Shown piece after piece: positions 6,919-13,355 of a DNA stretch of 13,355 nucleotides. Each line of letters starts with the position of its first letter. Position 1 is the first letter of the stretch. This DNA comes from Singulisphaera sp. GP187 (GTDB lineage: Bacteria; Planctomycetota; Phycisphaerae; Phycisphaerales; SM1A02), in assembly GCA_945896765.1 (NCBI GenBank), contig CAMDEL010000021.1, positions 1-13,355 on the forward strand, in the 5' to 3' direction. A program made the position numbers and the translations under genes. A model generated the notes under the pieces. It had not been told where the DNA came from. It saw only the letters and a program-made list of their open reading frames with translations, and searched no databases.

Positions 6919-9234
6919 ATGAACACCCCACACTTCGGACGCCCTGCTGGCGCCCTCGCCATGTCTTTGGTCGCACTCATCGCTCTAGGCGCTTTGCAAG
7001 CTGGAGCGGAGGTTTCGAAAAAAGCAATTCGACCGAGTGCAATCGATATTACGATTGCCGAACTATCGCAATTCCAACTCTTCACCCCAACGCTCCCAGG
7101 AGACCTTCCTGCACACATTGAATTCTCAATGCCGATTGATGGTGTGGCGACGAGTATTGTTCTTGATAAAACATCAATCCGTGGCGAGCACTTCAAGGTC
7201 TTGGTCGATACTGGCAATGGTGTGCTGACAGAAGTTGCCCCGCCTGCGATTCGAACTTACAAAGGAACCCTCGCTGGCCGACCAGGAACTTCAGTCGCTG
7301 GTTCCCTCTTGCCAACTGGATTCAGTGGGACTATTCAGCTCGAAGACGAAACGACATGGGTCGTTCAGCCGCTCAGTGATTTCCGCCCCGAACTTGCTCG
7401 AAATGCACAGCATGTTTCTTACTCTGCCGCAGATGCAATTCCAGATGGTCGCGGATGCGCACTGGGCCGTCCGGGTTTCCCAATCGCGAAGTACCGCTCG
7501 CCGCTGTCGCAGGCGATCGCCGATGGGCAAGTCGAGAATCAAGAAGGTGGAATCGCAGGCACCACTCCGTCGCAGGTCGAAATCAGTTGCGAAACAGATA
7601 ACGAGTTCTATGTCAAGAATGGTTCAAATGTCGCAAGCACAATCAATGACATCGAGTTGATCGTCAGCAATGTCAATGTCATCTACGACCGAGATCTAAA
7701 CATCACTCACGAACTTGGAACGATCGTGGTTCGCTCTGATGTCAACGATCCGTATACATCAACGACCATTGACGGTCGACTTACAGAATTTGGATCTAAG
7801 TGGAACACCACACCAGAAAACGGAATTTTCCGTGACATCTCTCATATGTTTTCAGGCTACAACTTCTCTGGCGGAACCATCGGACTCGCATATCTCGGCG
7901 TGGTCTGCAGAGCTACGAATGACGCGCAGTACGGTGTCGTCGAGAGTCGTTTCACGACGACGCTGAGCTCTCGCATTGCGCTTTCTGCACACGAGCTCGG
8001 ACATAATTGGGATGCGACACACTGTGATGCACAAGGCGCGGCGGCATGCCACATTATGTGTGCTAGTTTGGGAGGTTGTGGCGGAATTTCAGGAACGAAT
8101 CTGAAGTTTGATCCTCTGACGCTTTCTGAAGTCACCACATATCTTGGGCAAGTTTCGTGCGACTTCGTGCGACCAGTTCCTGTGACTGCACCATTCACCG
8201 AGGCATTTGCGGCCACAACTCTTTCTACCGCTCGATGGACTTACAACGATGGCGGTGCAGTGAATACAAATGCCACGAATGAGCCAAGTGCACTCTATTC
8301 ACTCAATCTCAATTCAACTGGGGCGGCACTTTATGACGACGACGAAGTCCGAACAAATTTCATTCTGCTCGGAGGAACTTCCACTGCGACTGCGACCTAT
8401 AAGGTTGAAAGAAACGGTGTTGAAGCTGGCGAAACACTCATTGTTGAATATCTCAACAATTTGCTCGATTGGACTGCGCTCAATACCCTGACTTCAGACG
8501 GAACAAACCAAACCGTCTTCACCAACTATTCCCATTCACTCCCTACTGCCGCTCGTCACAATCAGTTCCGACTTCGCTTCCGCACCGATGGCAATGACAC
8601 CGGCGACAATTGGTACATCGACGACGTGAGCGTCTTTGTAGTTATTGCACCACCGCCTCCGGTTAATGACGAATGCTCTGGAGCGATCACGATCGGTCTT
8701 GGCACAACTGGATTCAACAGCACAGATGCAACGAACACAGAAATTCCAATTGCTGCTTCCTGCACCGCCAATAGTGACGGCGTTGTTGCGAAAGATGTCT
8801 GGTTCAATTATGTCGCATCATGCACAGGATTGACGACTATCTCGACCTGTGGACTTGCGGCATTCGATACTCGAATTGTTGCCTATGTGGCCAGCACGAT
8901 TTGCCCATCACTTTCTTCGGCGATCGCTGGATGCAATGACAATGGCACAGGATGCGTCAACGGAAATTCGTCTGCAACCTTCAACGCAGTCATTGGGAAT
9001 TCATATTTCATTCGAGTCGGCGGTGCTTCTGCGGGAGGATCTGGATCGATCCTTCTTTCTTGCGTTGTGAATTGCCCGGCCGATGTCAATAACGATCAAT
9101 ATGTTGATGCCGCAGATCTCACCGATGTTCTCGCAAACTGGGGCGGGACCGGAACTGGCGATATCAATCAAAGTGGAGTTGTTGATGGGTTCGATCTGAC
9201 AATTCTTCTCGCTGGCTGGGGACTCTGCCCCTGA
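6919..9234 (+). CDS. secreted metzincin-type zinc metalloprotease (M12B/reprolysin-like) with dockerin-like tail
   Basis: Exported multidomain protease, 771 residues. A signal peptide ends near AGA-E (about 30). A propeptide follows to about 215 and contains PDGRGCALGR, where C180 could be a cysteine switch. The catalytic domain (about 217-418) opens with QVEISCETDNEFYVKNGS, like reprolysin/ADAM folds. Its zinc site is HELGHNWDATHCD (H358, E359, H362, H368), and CHIM (M380) is the likely Met-turn. The usual metzincin Gly of HExxHxxGxxH is Asp365. A jelly-roll/MAM-like region (about 420-575) ends in WYIDDVSVF. After a PPPP linker comes a pre-peptidase C-terminal-like domain (about 583-715, DECSGAITI...). 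The tail has two dockerin-like loops (about 718-771). ATG 6919 lacks a Shine-Dalgarno; ATG 6961 is a possible later start that keeps the signal peptide. The stop overlaps a possible CTG start of the next gene. The substrate is unknown; processing of neighbouring surface proteins is speculation. Confidence 0.88.
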   Translation: MNTPHFGRPAGALAMSLVALIALGALQAGAEVSKKAIRPSAIDITIAELSQFQLFTPTLPGDLPAHIEFSMPIDGVATSIVLDKTSIRGEHFKVLVDTGNGVLTEVAPPAIRTYKGTLAGRPGTSVAGSLLPTGFSGTIQLEDETTWVVQPLSDFRPELARNAQHVSYSAADAIPDGRGCALGRPGFPIAKYRSPLSQAIADGQVENQEGGIAGTTPSQVEISCETDNEFYVKNGSNVASTINDIELIVSNVNVIYDRDLNITHELGTIVVRSDVNDPYTSTTIDGRLTEFGSKWNTTPENGIFRDISHMFSGYNFSGGTIGLAYLGVVCRATNDAQYGVVESRFTTTLSSRIALSAHELGHNWDATHCDAQGAAACHIMCASLGGCGGISGTNLKFDPLTLSEVTTYLGQVSCDFVRPVPVTAPFTEAFAATTLSTARWTYNDGGAVNTNATNEPSALYSLNLNSTGAALYDDDEVRTNFILLGGTSTATATYKVERNGVEAGETLIVEYLNNLLDWTALNTLTSDGTNQTVFTNYSHSLPTAARHNQFRLRFRTDGNDTGDNWYIDDVSVFVVIAPPPPVNDECSGAITIGLGTTGFNSTDATNTEIPIAASCTANSDGVVAKDVWFNYVASCTGLTTISTCGLAAFDTRIVAYVASTICPSLSSAIAGCNDNGTGCVNGNSSATFNAVIGNSYFIRVGGASAGGSGSILLSCVVNCPADVNNDQYVDAADLTDVLANWGGTGTGDINQSGVVDGFDLTILLAGWGLCP

Positions 9235-9323
9235 GCGAAACTGAACAACCTGAACAACCGCTTGTTCAAAATCCAATTGAGCCCGCTGCTCGTCTGGATC
9301 CTTTCGCGCTTCTTGCCCTTGGG

Positions 9324-9926
9324 ATGACTGTGCTTGCGTGTTGCCCAGCATCTGCGGTCTTTGGAGTCTTCGCAGGGCTGATCTCCTTTGGGCGCATTCG
9401 TGCATCAAATGGAAAATTGGTCGGGAGTCGACTGGCTCTGACCTGTGCAATCGCCAGTTTCGTGATCGGGATTATGTCTTGGGGAATTGGCGATCGTTTC
9501 CAATCCGCTGGTCGAGGATCGATGAACTCAGAAGTCCGCGTCGCAATGGACCAATTTCTCACTGGAACGGTTGACCCCAATGCATGGTGGACAGGAGTCG
9601 ATCCAAAGGCGCTTCTCGCCTTCCAACAAACTGTGCGCGAACGATTTGGCCCATTGAAAATAAGCAGCGTTACGCAGACCGAAATTGCGATGTCGCTGAA
9701 GTCCACGGCGCAATTTCGGATGATGCTGGAATCTCCAGATATTCAAACCGTCGCTTCGGTGACGACCGATCTGATCACAGACTCTGCGACATTTCTTCCA
9801 ACCATCCGAATTCGTTCGATCGAGATCCGCATTCCTAGCGACCAAACCTCGCAGGAAACCGAGTCGGCAATGACCTTTCCTGCAAAGGATGATTCGGCGA
9901 TGCCTGATACTCTGCCAAAGCAATGA
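9324..9926 (+). CDS. DUF4190-like two-helix membrane protein A
   Basis: Membrane protein of unknown function, 200 residues from ATG 9324. Two hydrophobic helices (about 3-23 and 35-55) surround a short basic loop (FGRIRASNGKLVGSR), the usual DUF4190 layout. A soluble, probably extracytoplasmic domain of about 140 residues follows, containing FQQTVRERFGPLKI. ATG 9324 is the first conventional start codon but probably not the true one. The frame is open upstream to 9186, and residues encoded before it (RLDPFALLALG) complete the first helix and match the layout of the next protein. The only starts there are non-standard: CTG 9231, which overlaps the protease stop as CTGA and lies eight bases after GGGGA (9218-9222), or ATT 9276. 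The stop overlaps the next gene's start (ATGA), indicating translational coupling. It is a paralogue of that next gene: both carry CCP in helix 1 and a V-[RK]-E-R-[FY]-G motif. Confidence 0.75.
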   Translation: MTVLACCPASAVFGVFAGLISFGRIRASNGKLVGSRLALTCAIASFVIGIMSWGIGDRFQSAGRGSMNSEVRVAMDQFLTGTVDPNAWWTGVDPKALLAFQQTVRERFGPLKISSVTQTEIAMSLKSTAQFRMMLESPDIQTVASVTTDLITDSATFLPTIRIRSIEIRIPSDQTSQETESAMTFPAKDDSAMPDTLPKQ

Positions 9927-10594
9927 CTTTCGCTGATTTATCCTCCCCCCAAGAATTGAGCCAGCCTCGCACAGTCAGTCGACTCGCGATCACCTCTTTG
10001 GTTCTTTCGCTCATCTTCTGTTGTCCATTGACAACGATCGCGGGAATCGTGACTGGCGCAATTGCAGTTGTCTTCACCACAACCAATCGCACATTGTCGG
10101 GTCGCTGGATTGCGATATTGGCAATCGTCATCAGTATTGCAGGAACCGCAATGCAGGTTGGCTGGACTTTTTGGGGATACAACACCGTCTTGATGCCAAT
10201 CTTGACTGGACCGCAGTCAGCACTGAAAGATGGTGAAGCTGGCGAACTCTCCGCATTCCAGTCGCACTTCGCGCTGACGGTAGCCGAGGGAAATACGCAA
10301 GAGGATGCCAAATCTTTTCTCGATGATGTGAAGGAGCGTTACGGAGCATTTAGTGGCGCGTCACTTGATCAAGGTTCTACCCCCAACAAGATGCCTTCGG
10401 CCACGCAAGCCTTTACAGCGGATTATCAATTGGACTTTGCAAATGGCAAAGTGCGCGCAACTTGTGCGATCGAAATTGCTGATACATCGGGATCACTCTC
10501 CATGAAATTGAAGAGCCTGCTGATTCACGATGCCAAACTTGGCGACATTTCTTTTCCAAATTCTGAAACGCCTTTGACGAATCCAAAGCCATAA
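9923..10594 (+). CDS. DUF4190-like two-helix membrane protein B
   Basis: Membrane protein of unknown function, 223 residues. A hydrophilic N-terminus of about 20 residues is followed by two helices (about 21-51, LAITSLVLSLIFCCPLTTI..., and 62-82, WIAILAIVISIAGTAM). A presumed extracytoplasmic domain (about 90-223) contains FLDDVKERYGAF. It shares helix layout, the CCP motif in helix 1 and the V-K-E-R-Y-G motif with the gene before it, so the pair probably arose by an old duplication; overall identity is low. ATG 9923 overlaps the preceding stop by four bases (ATGA), which fixes the start well. Twelve bases separate it from the ABC ATPase gene. Co-expression with an MlaF-like ATPase and murD suggests an envelope role, but nothing in the sequence shows an activity. 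Confidence 0.8.
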   Translation: MTFADLSSPQELSQPRTVSRLAITSLVLSLIFCCPLTTIAGIVTGAIAVVFTTTNRTLSGRWIAILAIVISIAGTAMQVGWTFWGYNTVLMPILTGPQSALKDGEAGELSAFQSHFALTVAEGNTQEDAKSFLDDVKERYGAFSGASLDQGSTPNKMPSATQAFTADYQLDFANGKVRATCAIEIADTSGSLSMKLKSLLIHDAKLGDISFPNSETPLTNPKP

Positions 10595-10599
10595 GAGGA
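10593..10599 (+). promoter_or_regulatory. Shine-Dalgarno of the MlaF-like gene
   Basis: AAGAGGA overlaps the previous stop codon and lies seven bases, all within a T-run, before ATG 10607. It is the clearest ribosome binding site in this part of the window, where most genes have none, and it confirms the start. Confidence 0.75.
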
Positions 10600-10606
10600 T
10601 TTTTTT

Positions 10607-11497
10607 ATGCCCACCGATGAAATTCGAATCTCCGTTCGCGACCTTGTAAAAAAGTTTGGCAGTCAAACCGTTCTGACTGGCGTGAATTTGGACATCGCAG
10701 CTGGAGAAACCATTGTCATTATGGGTGGTTCTGGATGTGGAAAAACCACATTACTGCGCCTTTTGATCGGGTCGCATCAGCCGACGAGCGGAACGATTTC
10801 GCTGCTTGGCCAAGACATCGCATCGCTCGATGGCGATGGATTCGATGCGCTGAAGAAACAATTCGGAATTCTCTTTCAGTCTGGCGCGCTCTTTCAATCT
10901 ATGTCTGTGGGAGACAATGTTGCGCTGCCTTTGCAGGAGAACACTGATCTGGCTCCAGAAACCATCGAGATGATTGTCAAGATGAAACTGGAACTTGTCG
11001 GATTGCGTCAACATGCCAACAAACTTCCTTCGCAGATTTCTGGCGGAATGATGAAGCGTGCTGGACTTGCGCGGGCAATGGCGATGGATCCGAAAATTCT
11101 TTTCTATGACGAACCCAGTGCCGGACTCGATCCCGTCACAAGCGCTGAGATCGATCAACTCATTCTGGAATTGACCCGCAACTTCGGCGTGACAAGCGTT
11201 GTAGTGACCCACGAAATGGATTCTGCGTTCACAATCGCAGATCGTATGGTCATGCTTGATGGCGGCCGTGTGCTGATGATCGACAAACGCGAAGAGTTTG
11301 ACCGCATTCGAAAGTTGCCAGAGAGCGAGGCGAAAAATTTGACTGAAGACCAACAGATTGTGTATCAATTCTTGCGTGGTGCAGCCGATGGTCCGATCAC
11401 TCGGCGCAGAAGCGCAGATGATTATCGAGAGGATCTGCTTGGAATCGACGCGCAGGGAAACGATGTTGTCGGTGGATCACACTCCGCTCGACGTTGA
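10607..11497 (+). CDS. MlaF-like ABC transporter ATP-binding protein (phospholipid/organic solvent type)
   Basis: Cytoplasmic ATPase subunit, 296 residues, of the MlaF/Ttg2A branch, which powers MCE-type lipid transport across the envelope with an MlaE permease and an MlaD substrate-binding protein. All nucleotide-binding elements are intact: A-loop F17, Walker A GGSGCGKT (40-47), Q-loop Q90 in FGILFQSGALFQS, signature ISGGM (143-147), Walker B ILFYDE (163-168), D-loop SAGLDP, and switch His201 (VVVTHEMD). FQSGALFQSMSVGDNVALPL and SGGMMKRAGLARAMAMDP are typical of this branch. A polar C-terminal tail (about 260-296, with RRR and a charged stretch) exceeds the core; in MlaF such tails take part in subunit contacts. 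No mlaE, mlaD or mlaB gene is adjacent in this window, so the partner must be encoded elsewhere, unless the neighbouring DUF4190-like membrane proteins play a part. murD starts nine bases after the stop. Confidence 0.88.
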   Translation: MPTDEIRISVRDLVKKFGSQTVLTGVNLDIAAGETIVIMGGSGCGKTTLLRLLIGSHQPTSGTISLLGQDIASLDGDGFDALKKQFGILFQSGALFQSMSVGDNVALPLQENTDLAPETIEMIVKMKLELVGLRQHANKLPSQISGGMMKRAGLARAMAMDPKILFYDEPSAGLDPVTSAEIDQLILELTRNFGVTSVVVTHEMDSAFTIADRMVMLDGGRVLMIDKREEFDRIRKLPESEAKNLTEDQQIVYQFLRGAADGPITRRRSADDYREDLLGIDAQGNDVVGGSHSARR

Positions 11498-11506
11498 CGA
11501 TTCCTG

Positions 11507-12913
11507 ATGCCTCCCATTTTTCAATATCAACCCGACGAATGGTTCGCAGGACGTCGCGTGACCGTGATGGGGCTTGGACAATTTGGCGGAGGACTTGGCG
11601 TCGTGCGATGGTTGCATTCGCTCGGCGCGCGCGTGCTGATTGCGGATCTTTCGAGTGAAGAAAAACTGTGCAGTTCGCTTGCTCCGCTCGCGTCAGCGAT
11701 TGCAGATGGAAGTATTGCGCTTCGACTTGGTGCGCACGAACTTGTCGATTTCCAACAGACAGATCTCGTCGTTGCCAATGCTGCTGTTCCTCGCCCGTGG
11801 GAAAATCGTTTTCTAAACGCTGCGCGAGAGGCTGGCGTTCCTGTGACGGCGGAAATTTGCTTGTCTGTTCAGCGGCTGGGTACAAATCGAGTGGTTGCGA
11901 TCACAGGTAGCGCAGGGAAATCAACAACGACTGCGATGACCGTTTGTGCGCTCAAAGCATCGGGCCGAGATGTCCGGTTCGGTGGAAACATCGGAGGTTC
12001 GCTCTTGAATCCATCGGGAACGCCGGCAATTTTAGAGCGCGGATGGACCGTGCTGGAACTTTCAAGTGCGCAACTGTGGTGGCTTTCCAAAGCGAGTGGA
12101 TCTGCAGGATGGTCGCCGAAGATTGGCGTCCTGACCAATATCGCGCCGAATCATGTTGACTGGCACGGAAGCGTCGCGCATTACATCGAATCGAAAGCGC
12201 AGATTCGCCGGGAACAAACACGTGACGATATTTTCATTTCTTCATTCGGTGTCGAAGGCAAAGCAGACGCTATTCGATGCGCATCGGAATCTTCTGCTGG
12301 CACGTGGTGGAATGATGGCTGGAATGCCGAGGCTCCAAGTGCGGATTCGATTTCGCTTTCCATTCCTGGAGAGCATCAACGAAGGAATGCGCGCATTGCG
12401 TTGGCAATCACCCTTGCCTGCGCAAAGATGGATGGAGAACCAGCGCGCATCGACTTGGCGCTTGCTGCGCTGAGCACTTTTCAAGGACTTGAACATCGAC
12501 TGCAATCTGTTGGCACGATTGAAGGCGTGCTCTGCTTCAACGATTCAAAAGCCACGACCCCAGAAGCAACTCAATTCGCCATCGCCTCATTTCAAGACAT
12601 CGCACGAATTCATCTGATTGTCGGGGGATATGACAAGAAAATCGACCTCTCGTCCATCCGAGATCTTGCGCCACGATTGGCAGGGCTCTATGCAATTGGT
12701 GCAACGGAAGAAATGTTGGCGCCCGCCCCGCCAGCGTTACGTTGTGGAACGCTTGCCAACGCGATCGAATCCGCTTTCTCTCGTGCAAAAAGTGGCGACA
12801 TCTTGTTGCTTTCTCCAGCGTGCGCAAGCTATGGGCAATACACAAATTTCGAGGAACGCGGCAAACAATTTGTCCAACTTGTCCTCGCTCGCCAAACACT
12901 CAACCACTGCTAG
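11507..12913 (+). CDS. murD: MurD, UDP-N-acetylmuramoyl-L-alanine--D-glutamate ligase
   Basis: Cytoplasmic Mur ligase adding D-glutamate to UDP-MurNAc-L-Ala in peptidoglycan precursor synthesis. It has 468 residues, slightly longer than the E. coli enzyme. The N-terminal Rossmann part has VMGLGQFGGG (20-29). The ATP loop is ITGSAGKSTTT (132-142), a variant of the common GTxGKTTT with K138 kept. Further family marks are ELSSAQL (184-190), NHVDWHGS (215-222), a lysine at 230 in YIESKAQI matching the carbamylated lysine, GLEHRLQSVG, FNDSKATTPEAT, VGGYDKKID, and SPACASYGQYTNFEERG near the end. The DSKATTP and SPACAS motifs favour MurD over MurC, MurE or MurF. ATG 11507 follows the ABC gene by nine bases without a clear Shine-Dalgarno, so translation may be coupled. 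The partial gene at the right edge starts 32 bases later. ftsW, its classical neighbour, is on the opposite strand at the left edge. Confidence 0.93.
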   Translation: MPPIFQYQPDEWFAGRRVTVMGLGQFGGGLGVVRWLHSLGARVLIADLSSEEKLCSSLAPLASAIADGSIALRLGAHELVDFQQTDLVVANAAVPRPWENRFLNAAREAGVPVTAEICLSVQRLGTNRVVAITGSAGKSTTTAMTVCALKASGRDVRFGGNIGGSLLNPSGTPAILERGWTVLELSSAQLWWLSKASGSAGWSPKIGVLTNIAPNHVDWHGSVAHYIESKAQIRREQTRDDIFISSFGVEGKADAIRCASESSAGTWWNDGWNAEAPSADSISLSIPGEHQRRNARIALAITLACAKMDGEPARIDLALAALSTFQGLEHRLQSVGTIEGVLCFNDSKATTPEATQFAIASFQDIARIHLIVGGYDKKIDLSSIRDLAPRLAGLYAIGATEEMLAPAPPALRCGTLANAIESAFSRAKSGDILLLSPACASYGQYTNFEERGKQFVQLVLARQTLNHC

Positions 12914-12945
12914 ACTGCAAAACCATATAACCCTTGAAGGCAATT

Positions 12946-13355
12946 ATGAAAATCTATACTCCAATTTCCCGATGTATTGCAGCACTGACAATGACAACTG
13001 CGCTGCTCACTAGCTGTTACGCACCTGATGGCGGACTCATGCCGAGTTCAGGTCGAGGCTATACATATATCTCGACGCCGACGCGACCAGTGACTGTGAC
13101 GCTCGTTGACACACGAACTCAAGAAAAGTTTTTCAAGATGGATATTCCAGCTGGAAAACAGTTGACCTTCAAGTTCATCGAAGGTTCTGGCAGCGGCTCG
13201 CGAGCGGAACCAACCAAGATGATTTGGGAGATGTGGGAAGAGAAGACGGAATTTGGTTCGCTTGATAATCAACTCATTTGCCCTCCCGCATCATGTCGGC
13301 GAATCGATGTGACATATCGCCCTGCTCCAGAAGATATGCCTGAAGATCCGACACT
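12946..13355 (+). CDS. putative lipoprotein, partial (runs off right edge)
   Basis: Start of an exported lipoprotein; 136 codons are visible with no stop. The N-terminus MKIYTPISRCIAAL is followed by a short hydrophobic core and the lipobox LTSC, with lipidated Cys at position 24. The mature part begins YAPDGGLMPSSGRG and contains a compact segment of probable beta strands (RPVTVTLVDTRTQEKFFKMDIPAGKQLTFKF), then an acidic/Trp-rich stretch around KMIWEMWEEKTEFG, and ends in a Pro-rich part (APEDMPEDP). I do not recognise the family. GAAGG at 12936-12940 lies five bases before ATG 12946 and supports the start. It could be the last gene of the murD transcript or have its own promoter, as TATAAC at 12926-12931 is a weak -10 candidate without a matching -35. 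Confidence 0.75.
   Translation, partial: MKIYTPISRCIAALTMTTALLTSCYAPDGGLMPSSGRGYTYISTPTRPVTVTLVDTRTQEKFFKMDIPAGKQLTFKFIEGSGSGSRAEPTKMIWEMWEEKTEFGSLDNQLICPPASCRRIDVTYRPAPEDMPEDPT

Noticed and set aside
10751..11368. 205-codon open frame on the minus strand within the ABC ATPase gene
   Set aside because: Antisense shadow of a gene with every ABC motif intact; no independent start signal or motif.
11397..11885. 162-codon minus-strand open frame across the ABC ATPase/murD junction
   Set aside because: Opposite two confirmed coding regions; composition rich in Arg and Gln, typical of antisense shadows here.
1..13355. CRISPR arrays, tRNA/rRNA genes, insertion sequences, phage or toxin-antitoxin genes
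   Set aside because: Looked for regularly spaced repeats, transposase motifs, terminal inverted repeats and tRNA-like sequence by eye; none seen. The only long direct repeat is the tandem gene duplication.

Overview
The window looks like a stretch of planctomycete chromosome, most likely from class Phycisphaerae. The evidence is three secreted proteins ending in planctomycete-style dockerin-like repeats (two D-x-N-x-D-G loops, each leading into a ...LLxxW helix), a protein ending in a PAPG + short hydrophobic stretch + Arg-cluster sorting signal, planctomycete-style MiaB and MurD sequences, and scarce Shine-Dalgarno sites. Base composition is moderate and uniform. I see no insertion sequence, phage gene, tRNA, rRNA or CRISPR array. 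No gene-free stretch exceeds 300 bases.

Layout. 1-899 (minus strand): N-terminal part of ftsW, a septal peptidoglycan polymerase, running off the left edge. 969-2594: miaB, a tRNA methylthiotransferase, divergent from ftsW. 2731-3477: a secreted protein with a PAPG-type C-terminal sorting signal, followed by a post-stop hairpin and a strong intrinsic terminator. 3738-5192 and 5355-6803: a tandem duplication of one secreted protein (about 92% identical cores by hand count) with much more divergent dockerin-like tails, closed by a second terminator. 6919-9234: a secreted metzincin-type metalloprotease with propeptide, jelly-roll-like, PPC-like and dockerin-like modules. 9324 (possibly 9231)-9926 and 9923-10594: two related two-helix membrane proteins of DUF4190 type. 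10607-11497: an MlaF-like ABC ATPase. 11507-12913: murD. 12946 to the right edge: the start of a lipoprotein gene.

How they fit together. From 6919 onward every gene is on the + strand with gaps of 32 bases or less, or with overlaps (CTGA, ATGA), so protease, two DUF4190-like proteins, MlaF-like ATPase, murD and possibly the lipoprotein could form one transcription unit. It is isolated from upstream by the terminator at 6832-6863. Nearly everything concerns the cell envelope: peptidoglycan synthesis (ftsW, murD), probable lipid transport (MlaF-like), membrane proteins, a lipoprotein, and a block of four exported proteins, three with dockerin-like calcium-binding tails. ftsW and murD, neighbours in a classical dcw cluster, are here about 11 kb apart on opposite strands.

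I do not see a clear new defence or mobile system. The points most worth checking are the mosaic tandem duplication with diverged tails, the dockerin-like tails with no cohesin in view, the probable non-ATG start of the first DUF4190-like gene, and the MlaF-like ATPase without its permease.
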